Below, one piece after another: positions 7,531 through 14,297 of a stretch of DNA of 20,163 bases. The first letter of the stretch is position 1; each line of letters opens with the position of its first letter. Source of the DNA: Rickettsia typhi (GTDB taxonomy: Bacteria; Pseudomonadota; Alphaproteobacteria; Rickettsiales; UBA1997); NCBI GenBank assembly GCA_945902255.1, contig CAMDMO010000012.1, forward strand, positions 1-20,163, read 5' to 3'. The translations under genes and the position numbers were made by a program. The notes under the pieces were generated by a model. That model saw only the letters and a program-made list of their open reading frames with translations. It was not told where the DNA came from and made no database searches.

Positions 7531-8935
7531 TTTTACCATATCCGAGCATTTAGATAAGAATAAGGTTTTTATTGTTAATTCTAGTGAGATTGATAATCGG
7601 CTAGATCCCAGTTGGTGCGTTTATTTAAATAGTGTAAAAAACTTTAAATATGAAAAAGTCTTATTAAAAAACTTATTACTTAAAAATCCTCAATATGGTG
7701 CAAATGAAATAGGTGTTGATCGAAAAAGTTATGATGATCCTAGATATATCAGAATTACAGACATTAACGAATTTGGAGAGCTAAATCGTGATATTGGGAA
7801 GACAGCTGATAAAATTGAAGAAAAATATTTTTTAGAAGATGGTGATTTGCTCCTTGCTAGAAGTGGAAACACCGTTGGAAAATCTTATTTACACACAGAC
7901 ACTGGCTACAAGTGCTTTTTTGCTGGCTATATGATTCGCTTTAAAATTGATACTTCAAAAACTCTTCCTGATTATGTTTTTGTATTCACTCAAACAAGAA
8001 TTTATAAAAACTGGGTCGCGGCAATTCAACGCACAACAGGACAGCCAAATATCAACGCCGAAGAATATAGGAATTTAGCAATTCCACTTCCTTCTTTTGA
8101 GATTCAAAGAAAATTAATTTCCATTTATTACGAGGCTTTGAAACAAAAGCAGGAAAACGAGTCAGAGGCAGAAAAATTGCTTGCCAGCATTGATGATTAT
8201 TTTCTTGATGAGCTTGGCATTAAATTGCCAACGCAACCAGAAAACAGCCTAAAAAATAGAACTTTTTACACTTCGCTAAAAGAAATTTCTGGCGGTAGAT
8301 TTGACCCATTCTTTTATCAAAACAAATTCACAAATAACATTGGTGAAATTAAAAAAAGTAAATATCCAGTAATGCCTTTGAAGCACATTATTAACAATAA
8401 TTTAGTAAAAGGAATTCTGCCTAGACACGAGGAAAAAGAAGGCTCAAATAAGGTTGTGCAAATTAACTCAATTAATGTTGATGGCACTATAAATCTTGAT
8501 GATTTATTGACAGCAAAGGATATTTTTAGCAACAACCATCTTTTAAGAAAAAATGATGTTTTGGTTGTTATTACTGGTGCCACTATTGGCAAAGTTGCTT
8601 ATTGGATTGAGCGTGATGAGAATTATTTTTTGGGTGGAGATATTGTAAAATTTCAAACTATAGAACCCGTTGATAGCGCTTATATATATTATTTTTTGCG
8701 AAGCTATCCAATCCAAACTCAAATTAAACGCGATATTACTGGGGCAACAAATGGACATTTGTCGCCAGAAGATATAAAGCATTTACCAATCCCACTCCCA
8801 CCACTCCCAAAACAACAAGAAATTGCCAACCACATCACCCAAATAAGAAACCAAGCTCAATTGCTAAAGGAGCAAGCAAATATCGCCATAAAGCAAGCCA
8901 ATCAAGAAATTGAGCAAATATTAATTGGTAGTTGA
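7520..8935 (+). CDS. hsdS: Type I specificity subunit HsdS
   Basis: A 471-residue subunit with two target-recognition domains. The first covers about residues 20-195 and ends at IPLPSFEIQRKL (188-199), followed by a helical spacer (about 200-235). The second covers about 250-420 and ends at PIPLPPLPKQQEI, followed by the closing helix. RTTGQPNINAEEYRNLAIP and ITGATNGHLSPEDIKHLPIP are the paired conserved ends of the two half-subunits. It should direct HsdM to a bipartite sequence. It overlaps the DGNHR/TIR-like gene by 11 bases, showing that gene is integral to the operon. The target sequence cannot be deduced. Confidence 0.93.
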   Translation: MKSSFTISEHLDKNKVFIVNSSEIDNRLDPSWCVYLNSVKNFKYEKVLLKNLLLKNPQYGANEIGVDRKSYDDPRYIRITDINEFGELNRDIGKTADKIEEKYFLEDGDLLLARSGNTVGKSYLHTDTGYKCFFAGYMIRFKIDTSKTLPDYVFVFTQTRIYKNWVAAIQRTTGQPNINAEEYRNLAIPLPSFEIQRKLISIYYEALKQKQENESEAEKLLASIDDYFLDELGIKLPTQPENSLKNRTFYTSLKEISGGRFDPFFYQNKFTNNIGEIKKSKYPVMPLKHIINNNLVKGILPRHEEKEGSNKVVQINSINVDGTINLDDLLTAKDIFSNNHLLRKNDVLVVITGATIGKVAYWIERDENYFLGGDIVKFQTIEPVDSAYIYYFLRSYPIQTQIKRDITGATNGHLSPEDIKHLPIPLPPLPKQQEIANHITQIRNQAQLLKEQANIAIKQANQEIEQILIGS

Positions 8936-8988
8936 TTAACTAGTCCTTATTCATTAAACTCAACTAAACATTAAAAAATAACTTACTC

Positions 8989-9429
8989 ATGCACAGCTCT
9001 ATCCATATAGCAAATAAGTTTCTAGAATTGGGGAAATTAAACAATGATATGACCCCTATGAAGCTTCTTAAATTAGTTTATATAGCTCATGGCTGGATGC
9101 TTGGTTTATATGGCAAACCATTAATATCTGAAGATGTAGAGGCTTGGCAATATGGCCCCGTTATACCAGAACTATATAGAGAGATAAAATCTTACAGAGA
9201 TAAGCCTGTTGAAATATTAAGTATAGAGACAGGAACTAATTTAAGTAACGAAGAGTCTGATATTATTAATCAAGTATTTAATAAATATTCTAAACTTAAT
9301 GGGTTTAAATTATCTGACATAACCCACACAAAGGAAACTCCTTGGCATATAATATGGAATAAAACGCCATACGGCACTATTCCAAATGACCTCATAAGAG
9401 ATTATTATAGCAATTTATCACGCTCTTAA
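8989..9429 (+). CDS. Panacea-domain (SocA/DUF4065) protein, probable antitoxin
   Basis: A 146-residue single-domain protein with the classic Panacea signature: SSIHIANKFLELG at the start, MTPMKLLKLVYIAHGWML (residues 21-38), GKPLISEDVEAWQYGPV (residues 42-58), and late ETPWHIIWNKT. Family members include SocA, a proteolytic adaptor in Caulobacter, and the PanA antitoxins that neutralise many unrelated toxins. The downstream gene begins five bases after its stop and encodes a small membrane protein, matching the antitoxin-toxin layout of PanAT modules. The start at 8989 fits the family N-terminus. The domain call is confident; the antitoxin role is inferred from the pair. Confidence 0.92.
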   Translation: MHSSIHIANKFLELGKLNNDMTPMKLLKLVYIAHGWMLGLYGKPLISEDVEAWQYGPVIPELYREIKSYRDKPVEILSIETGTNLSNEESDIINQVFNKYSKLNGFKLSDITHTKETPWHIIWNKTPYGTIPNDLIRDYYSNLSRS

Positions 9430-9434
9430 GTTTC

Positions 9435-9845
9435 ATGAAAATAATACCTGATAGCGCGTTAAACAAAGAGTTAAATCAGAGTGATTGCGAATCTCAAAAT
9501 ATAGCTCAAAAAGAAAAAAATAGAATTGAACAAGAAATCTATAAAGAGCGTCTTAAGAATAGTAAAGATGGAATAACTCTATTTATAGATAAGCTTTATA
9601 AGCTAGGAATAGGATTTTTATTTGGCTTAGCTTGTATTTCCATATTGCTTATTTTGGGTTGTTTTTCGTGCCTGATCTATAAGTATATGAAATATATCAT
9701 GGTAGATCTTGAGAAATTAGAAACATTTTTGCACGACGCATGGAAAGTATTATCTGGGGCTTCTATAATATTATTTGCTCAATTCTTAGGATGGACTATT
9801 AAAAATAAACACCACGAATTAAAAGAGCGAGATAAAGTAGATTAA
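9435..9845 (+). CDS. Small two-helix membrane protein, candidate toxin of the Panacea pair
   Basis: A 136-residue protein I cannot assign to a named family. A polar, charged N-terminal region (1-50) is followed by a hydrophobic segment (about 57-82), a short loop rich in charged residues (84-103), a second hydrophobic segment (about 105-122), and a basic/acidic tail (NKHHELKERDK). It lies five bases downstream of the Panacea gene with no promoter between, so it is cotranscribed. PanAT toxins are diverse and include membrane-active proteins, so a membrane-depolarising toxin is a sound guess. It could instead be an effector or structural partner of the restriction operon. Function is not shown by sequence. 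Confidence 0.75.
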   Translation: MKIIPDSALNKELNQSDCESQNIAQKEKNRIEQEIYKERLKNSKDGITLFIDKLYKLGIGFLFGLACISILLILGCFSCLIYKYMKYIMVDLEKLETFLHDAWKVLSGASIILFAQFLGWTIKNKHHELKERDKVD

Positions 9846-9855
9846 AAAATAAATC

Positions 9856-9879
9856 TGGGGGTAAAAATGGGGGTAAAAA
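9856..9879 (+). repeat. Perfect tandem 12-bp repeat, TGGGGGTAAAAA twice
   Basis: Two adjoining exact copies lie 11 bases downstream of the last island gene. The G5 blocks stand out in AT-rich sequence. Similar paired G-rich repeats are familiar near tyrosine-recombinase islands as possible arm-type sites, which would fit an island edge here. This is inference. Confidence 0.65.
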
Positions 9880-9951
9880 CATTTTTCACATTATAATAAA
9901 CTCAATATTTATAAGGCTTTAAGCCCTACAATGTTAATCCCTCCCAAGAGC

Positions 9952-10050
9952 CATTCGCTTACGCTAGCGCTACAGCGCAACAGGTCCGCAAGGAACTGTT
10001 AAGCCTGTGCGCTAACGTAAGCGAATGATCGCGCTGTAGCTCGAAGAGCG
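9952..10050. repeat. Nested palindromic repeat element (REP-like, GC-richer than surroundings)
   Basis: A 19-bp arm (9952-9970) is repeated inverted at 10009-10027 with one mismatch. A second nested pair is GCTACAGCGC (9969-9978) with GCGCTGTAGC (10031-10040). Inside are AACAG/CTGTT (9979-9983 and 9996-10000), and a further AGCGTAAGCG (near 10047-10056) matches the first arm in inverse. The element is GC-richer than its neighbours and non-coding. It resembles the dispersed palindromic elements of alphaproteobacteria. Confidence 0.65.
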
Positions 10051-10128
10051 TAAGCGGACTGCTCCAACAAATTCATACTAAAAAACTTCCAACAAACCCT
10101 TACTTAAATTTTCTGCTCACCTCCAGAA

Positions 10129-10170
10129 ATGCACTACACCTACATCCTACAAAGCCTCAGCAATCCATCC
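10129..10170 (+). pseudogene. N-terminal remnant of a GIY-YIG nuclease (UPF0213-like)
   Basis: The first 13-14 codons read MHYTYILQSLSNPS, the characteristic start of small GIY-YIG endonucleases, in which YxYILQS forms the first strand. After about base 10170 the similarity stops, with no Y-I-G strand, and the frame instead lies antisense to the end of a minus-strand gene. I infer a truncated or recombined gene, with the breakpoint near 10165-10175. The 63-codon open frame that continues from it is not credible as a protein. Confidence 0.55.
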
Positions 10171-10174
10171 GTAA

Positions 10175-10435
10175 CTACCAAGATTCACGTTCCTGATATT
10201 TTTTTCGAGGTGATGCTTCTTTTTCTACTTGATGATCTTGAGATTTTGGAGTCAAAAAACATGAAATACCACTACTGCCTTTTCCTTCTAAAGAAACACA
10301 GCTATAACCAGTTCCTGTAACTTCACACACATCGTAATTTGCATATCCAATTGGATTTGATTGACGGTGACATTCACCACTAACAGCGAAAGAGTTGGTT
10401 GGAAATAGTAGTAAAATTAACAATAATTTTTTCAT
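10175..10435 (-). CDS. Small secreted Cys-containing protein
   Basis: An 86-residue minus-strand protein. Residues 1-17 form a clean signal peptide (MKKLLLILLLFPTNSFA, with cleavage after the Ala). The mature part has four cysteines (22, 37, 46, 59) within about 40 residues, likely two disulphides in the periplasm, and a Gly-rich loop (GKGSSG). The tail from about residue 63 is charged and looks unrelated to the front; together with the GIY-YIG remnant overlapping its 3' end, this suggests the original C-terminus was replaced by a rearrangement. I do not recognise a family. No Shine-Dalgarno is visible. Confidence 0.7.
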   Translation of the reverse strand: MKKLLLILLLFPTNSFAVSGECHRQSNPIGYANYDVCEVTGTGYSCVSLEGKGSSGISCFLTPKSQDHQVEKEASPRKKYQERESW

Positions 10436-10492
10436 ATTTGATTTTGATTATTACTCGGTAATTAACGTTATAAACCTCGATCTTATTTGATT

Positions 10493-10676
10493 AAAAAAAG
10501 TGACCTGGTACCTTTTCTTTCCGAGTGCATGAATAAGATGATGATAAATGGGGATAAGGCTGTAGAAATTCAAAAGTCTGCAAATCAAAATAATAAAGTT
10601 AATCCATAATTCATGGGACACCCTTGGGACACTTAACCAAAAGAAGAGAAAGGTACCTGGTCACTTTTTTAAGTTT
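10493..10676. mobile_element. MITE-like element with GTGACC-GGTACC inverted ends
   Basis: The left end (10493-10520) and right end (about 10643-10670) are near-perfect inverted copies of A-tract/GTGACC(T/A)GGTACC/T-tract. Inside lie about 120 non-coding bases, including a direct repeat TGGGACAC at 10614-10621 and 10625-10632. The interior has only a short open stretch (ATG at 10529, about 26 codons) with no recognisable content. No transposase is present, so any mobility would be in trans, possibly by a REP-associated tyrosine transposase. That link is from memory and unproven. Confidence 0.45.
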
Positions 10677-10702
10677 TAACTAAAAAGTGACCAGGTACCT
10701 TT
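10649..10702. repeat. Perfect 21-bp inverted repeat hairpin, copy of the GTGACC-GGTACC family
   Basis: Arms at 10649-10669 and 10682-10702 are exact reverse complements with a 12-base loop. A/T tracts at both ends make it a good bidirectional terminator. It shares its core with the hairpin at 11652-11713, and the two bracket the YceI gene. Confidence 0.75.
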
Positions 10703-10926
10703 TGATCCTCTTCTCTCTTACAGAACGGGAATACATACTAAAACAAATACCATTAAAATATATCAATGAATATGAAATAGATTTTAAAGAGAGCTTTTTA
10801 TACGCGGATATTAAAAAATTACAAATAGTTGCGGAGCTTGGATTATCAATAAATTTATCCGCAACAGCAAAAAAATATCCGGAAAATTGGGATAATGATA
10901 TTAATTTAAAATTATTAGATATTTAG
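10684..10926 (+). pseudogene. Short open frame, probably a 3' remnant of a truncated gene
   Basis: The frame is open from 10684 to the TAG at 10924-10926. Its only early start is a GTG at 10687 inside the palindromic repeat, so the first residues are repeat-derived. The remainder (from about LTEREYILKQIPLKYINE) looks like genuine protein, ending WDNDINLKLLDI. I do not recognise it. The likeliest explanation is a C-terminal fragment left after a palindromic element inserted or recombined. A small intact gene using GTG cannot be excluded. Confidence 0.4.
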
Positions 10927-10968
10927 TATTTTCAATAGCATTTTCACTAATAACTCCATTTATTTTCT

Positions 10969-11616
10969 ATGAAAAAAATAACTCCATTAATCATTGCTTC
11001 ATTAATTATTTTATCCTCTTGCTTTGAACAAAAAGAAAAGGCAGAGATTATTTCAACGGCTCCGGCGGGGGAATATTTTTTAGATAAAACTCATGCTAGT
11101 TTAATATTTAGAATTAATCATTTAGGGCTTTCTAACTATACGGCACGCTTTAAAAAATTTGATTCTACCCTAAAATTTGACCCAAAAAATCCAGAAAAAT
11201 CAAAGGTAGTTGCCTCAATTGATCCATTATCTTTGGAAACTGATTTTCCCAATCCAAAACCTAATTTTAATTTGGAATTGCAAGGAGATAAATTTTTAGA
11301 TATTGCAAAATTCCCAAAAATTACATTTACCTCAACTACAGTTAAACTTACCGGAGCAAATACCGCAATGCTTAGCGGTGATTTGGAATTGCATGGAATT
11401 AAAAAACCCATCACTTTAAATGTTACATTTAATGGTGGATATGACGCAATTCCAATGGATCCGGAGCAATTATCACGAATCGGTTTTTCAGCCCGAGGTT
11501 CGCTAAAACGCTCTGATTTTGGAATTGCCTATGGAATTCCAGCTCCAAATTCAAAAATGGGAGTTGGTGATGAAGTGGAGATTATAATTGAGGCGGAGTT
11601 TAATAAGAATAGATAG
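10969..11616 (+). CDS. YceI-family lipoprotein
   Basis: A 215-residue protein with a lipoprotein signal (MKKITPLIIASLIILSSC; lipobox Cys18), so it should be acylated and membrane-anchored. The mature part is a YceI-type lipocalin-like beta-barrel: EYFLDKTHASLIFRINHLG (residues 35-53), GDKFLDIAKFPKITFTST (106-123), the GDLELHGIKKPITLNV strand pair (136-151), IGFSARGSLKRSDFGI (171-186), and a VGDEVEIIIEAEF end. YceI proteins bind isoprenoid-type lipids or polyisoprenoids and are often base-, acid- or stress-induced. It stands alone between two palindromic hairpins; the downstream one can terminate it. No Shine-Dalgarno is seen. Confidence 0.93.
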   Translation: MKKITPLIIASLIILSSCFEQKEKAEIISTAPAGEYFLDKTHASLIFRINHLGLSNYTARFKKFDSTLKFDPKNPEKSKVVASIDPLSLETDFPNPKPNFNLELQGDKFLDIAKFPKITFTSTTVKLTGANTAMLSGDLELHGIKKPITLNVTFNGGYDAIPMDPEQLSRIGFSARGSLKRSDFGIAYGIPAPNSKMGVGDEVEIIIEAEFNKNR

Positions 11617-11651
11617 AATTTAGTCACCAAAATAAAATCCTAGTAGTAAAG

Positions 11652-11713
11652 GAGAAAAAGGTACCAGGTCTCACTTTATGAATCGTTAAAAAGTGACCTG
11701 GTACCTTTTTCTC
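11652..11713. terminator. Bidirectional hairpin terminator made of paired GTGACC-GGTACC repeats
   Basis: The left arm (11652-11677) and right arm (11690-11713) pair over about 24 bases with one two-base bulge (an extra GA in the left arm). A-tracts and T-tracts flank both sides. It lies between the converging yceI-like and LRR-NEL genes, where it can terminate both. Its sequence is the same family as the repeats at 10493-10702. Confidence 0.65.
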
Positions 11714-11797
11714 GGTTATAAAAATATTAATGTCCGAGAAATGATAACCAGATCATAATTTGATGGATAAGATTCAAGGACAATATAGGGCTATTTT

Positions 11798-13465
11798 TTA
11801 ATCATCTCCCCTTCCACCACCTCTGCCAAATGAAATCATCCCGAAAAGCTGAGCAACAAAAGATGGCTTACATGTTGTTGACGGAACATCGGAATTTCTT
11901 TTCTTAATAACGCTATCCTTATCGGGTGCTTCCGATATTGAAGCATCAGAACTTTTATCCACATAACTATGAGGTCTTTTTACTGTTTCCACTTCTATTT
12001 TTTCTTTAGCTGATGAAACACTGTCCTTATCCCTACTAAATAACGATAATATTCTTTTAAATAATGTTACTTTAGGTTTACTAAAGGTATCAGGTGCATC
12101 CGATATTTTCGAAGCATCAAAACTTTTACCTAAATAATCTTTAAGTCTTTTTACTGTTTCCACTTCTACTTTTTCTTGAATAGATTTTAACCGAACTAAA
12201 TATTGCCCATCTTTTTCATTATTTTTTTGAGTAGTATCATATTCTCTTTTATTCGCCACTTTAGTTTTAACGTCTCTAATAAATCCTATATCTTCAAACT
12301 CAGGCGCATTTAACATATATGATAATGTAAGAAAATCACTTTGTTTCATTCCACGAATTTTTGAAGGCGCTTCATATTGCGCTTTAGTTAATCGCAAATC
12401 CTCCGCCGAAACTTTTGAGTGTCTTTCAGAAAACAGCATATCAACTCCCTTGACATGAATACCCAAGTCTTTTGCTACTTGCATGTAGGCTAAATGAGTT
12501 TCAACTTCCTCACTTGGATTAGTTTTTGCTCGCTCTATTGCTTTTCCTGTTAGAAATTTTATTCCTGATTTTTCTCGGGCATATTTTATAGCTTCTTCTA
12601 ACCCTTTCTTGTTATCATATTCCATCTCTTGAGGTTGTTTGTGAAAATGAAGAGCTGCCAATTGTGCTTCAAGTAAAGTCAAAGCGACTCTATCACCACA
12701 AGTTTCATCAGATCCAAGAGAGATGGCATTAACTGTAGTTGCAATTTGCGGATCTTGATTAACCGCAGTAATTATTTGATGCAAAATAGCGTAAATACTT
12801 TTTCTTCCCGAATCTGTCTCCCAAGATTTAGTCTCGTTGCATCTGCTAATTAGAGCTCTAAAACCATCTAGCTCTGGATTCTCTAAGATAAATTTACTTA
12901 ACTCTTCTCTTTTTAATTCATCTGGTTCAAGTTCCAAAATTAGCGGAAGAATTCCAGGTAATAATAAGGTGGTTTCTATTTTTTTTTGATCTTCGACGCT
13001 TAGATCATTATTTTTAACAGTTAATAATCTTAGCTTTGGAAGCTTCAATATCAAGTCAGGGACATTATTTAGCCAATTCGAATCAAGATCTATCTCAACT
13101 AATCCAATCATATTGGTAATTTCAGTTGGTAAAACCGTTAATTCATTATTTGAAAGACCAAGATATTCTAACTTAGACAAATTACCAATTGTTGCTGGAA
13201 GAGTATCAAGTTTGTTATTTGCAAGGTTAAGACTCACTAGATTTCTTAAATCTCCTATTGCCTGCGGTAAAGAAGTAAGATCATAACCATATAAATTAAG
13301 GTTATCTTTGTTAGATTCATAAGCAGCAAGTATTAGTTTAGAGGCCCCTACCCTATTGCGTCTCTGTTCACTATCAATACCAGCCTCATTTACCCAAGGT
13401 GCAAGACTTTTTTTAAATGCTTCTATTTCTGTAATAGAAGGTAATTGAATAGCAGGACGCGACAT
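11798..13465 (-). CDS. Leucine-rich-repeat NEL-type E3 ubiquitin ligase, probable secreted effector
   Basis: A 555-residue protein. Residues about 55-150 contain four to five LRRs of the LxxLPxxIxxLxxLxxLxLxxN type. Residues about 170-445 match the NEL domain of the IpaH/SspH/SlrP effectors: FRALISRCNET, then ETCGDRVALTLLEAQ with candidate catalytic Cys256 and Asp258 of the C-x-D motif, and HLAYMQVAKDLGI followed by VSAEDL. NEL enzymes transfer ubiquitin to host proteins through a Cys thioester, with LRRs choosing the target. The C-terminal 110 residues hold a duplicated VETVKR-containing segment and a Gly/Arg end (GRGGGRGDD). No signal peptide is seen, consistent with type III or IV secretion. 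It stands alone on the minus strand. The domain call is from remembered motifs, not from a search. Confidence 0.82.
   Translation of the reverse strand: MSRPAIQLPSITEIEAFKKSLAPWVNEAGIDSEQRRNRVGASKLILAAYESNKDNLNLYGYDLTSLPQAIGDLRNLVSLNLANNKLDTLPATIGNLSKLEYLGLSNNELTVLPTEITNMIGLVEIDLDSNWLNNVPDLILKLPKLRLLTVKNNDLSVEDQKKIETTLLLPGILPLILELEPDELKREELSKFILENPELDGFRALISRCNETKSWETDSGRKSIYAILHQIITAVNQDPQIATTVNAISLGSDETCGDRVALTLLEAQLAALHFHKQPQEMEYDNKKGLEEAIKYAREKSGIKFLTGKAIERAKTNPSEEVETHLAYMQVAKDLGIHVKGVDMLFSERHSKVSAEDLRLTKAQYEAPSKIRGMKQSDFLTLSYMLNAPEFEDIGFIRDVKTKVANKREYDTTQKNNEKDGQYLVRLKSIQEKVEVETVKRLKDYLGKSFDASKISDAPDTFSKPKVTLFKRILSLFSRDKDSVSSAKEKIEVETVKRPHSYVDKSSDASISEAPDKDSVIKKRNSDVPSTTCKPSFVAQLFGMISFGRGGGRGDD
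11931..12179 (-). repeat. Internal duplication within the NEL protein C-terminus
   Basis: Two segments encode VEVETVKRLKDYLGKSFDAS and IEVETVKRPHSYVDKSSDAS (residues about 433-452 and 490-509), each followed by an E/DAPD motif. The DNA is also nearly identical over stretches of about 30 bases (near 11973-12005 and 12147-12178), so the duplication is recent. Confidence 0.65.
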
Positions 13466-13641
13466 AATAAATATTTTATTAATTTATAAATTGGTATTAG
13501 TTGCTTATAAGTTTATTTTTTTAAAAAAACTAATAGTGAATTATGATAAAAGATTTTGATCTCAAACTGAAACATTTAAAGAATACTTCTGTAAGCTAGG
13601 TAAAGATCTGCTTTTTCTTAACTTCTAAAGCAAGAGCAAAA

Positions 13642-14119
13642 TTAACTTAATGAGTTTTTCTTTTTGCTCCAAATAAAATACTCTTTATTTTCTGCTCCAG
13701 CTTTTTTTCTTTCCCCTTGTTCTGCCGTAACTCTTTTAACCCATGTTACTTGTTTCTTATCATCACTTTTTAAGATTCAGCTTTATTTTCCAAAGAAGCA
13801 GAAGCATTAGAAAAAGGGTACTAAATTACTTTCTTTTTCAGTATAACCGATAAAATTGACCACTAAATTAAATGGTTGATTTAATTCAAATCACAGCGTC
13901 GAGCCATTTATCCTTATGTTCAAAAACATAAAAGCGATCAATTGCCCATTTTCGTTGATTTTTGAAATTTCAAAAATTTTATAAGCTTTTGAAGTCATAG
14001 GAATCAAGCTTTTAAGAGTTATCGTGAACTATTTATCAGCGTCGTTATGAATCTTTAATTCGGCATTGATTTGCCTTAGCCCTTATTTCAGCTTGATTGC
14101 TTTTTTCATATTCATCCAT
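13642..14119 (-). pseudogene. Multiply frameshifted minus-strand gene remnant
   Basis: Reading from an ATG at 14119 (preceded by an AGAGGA Shine-Dalgarno-like site) gives MDEYEKSNQAEIRAKA. Then, after frame changes and stops, come pieces such as FTITLKSLIPMTSKAYKIF, EISKINENGQLIAFMF, FELNQPFNLVVNFIGYTEKE, DDKKQVTWVKRVTAEQGE and AENKEYFIWSKKKNS, ending at TAA (13642-13644). At least two stops and two or three frameshifts are needed to join them, so it is dead. The pieces are protein-like and colinear, which random AT-rich DNA would not give. I do not recognise the family. It fills most of the otherwise empty stretch 13466-14229; the rest (13466-13641 and 14120-14229) shows only promoter-like AT-rich sequence. 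Confidence 0.6.
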
Positions 14120-14220
14120 GCACAATTCCTCTATATCATTATTTTATACTTAAGTAAAAAAGTTATTATCTTTTAGTTTTTAGTTAGGGTAAAAATTTGA
14201 TCTAATAACTTTTTATTTCT

Positions 14221-14259
14221 GGAGGAGTTATGGTATATACCAAATCTAAATTCTATTGA
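14221..14259 (+). promoter_or_regulatory. Strong Shine-Dalgarno and 9-residue leader ORF ahead of the sigma factor
   Basis: GGAGGAG (14221-14227) sits two bases before an ATG at 14230. That ATG opens only nine codons (MVYTKSKFY) and stops at TGA 14257-14259. The sigma-factor frame is open through this point, with a TTG at 14256 overlapping the stop. This could be a translated leader peptide coupled to the sigma gene, or a start displaced by a frameshift. Confidence 0.45.
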
Positions 14260-14297
14260 ATGCTCCTAATGTTTTTACGAAACATGGAATTTATAAA

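Noticed and set aside
9952..10056. tRNA gene
   Set aside because: The folded arms are long nested palindromes with no anticodon arm, T-loop or CCA-proximal pattern.
10129..10320. 63-codon plus-strand gene
   Set aside because: Only its first 14 residues resemble a protein family; the rest is antisense to a convincing secreted-protein gene.
10493..11713. CRISPR array
   Set aside because: The repeats are palindromic, irregularly spaced, in both orientations, and without uniform spacers or cas genes.
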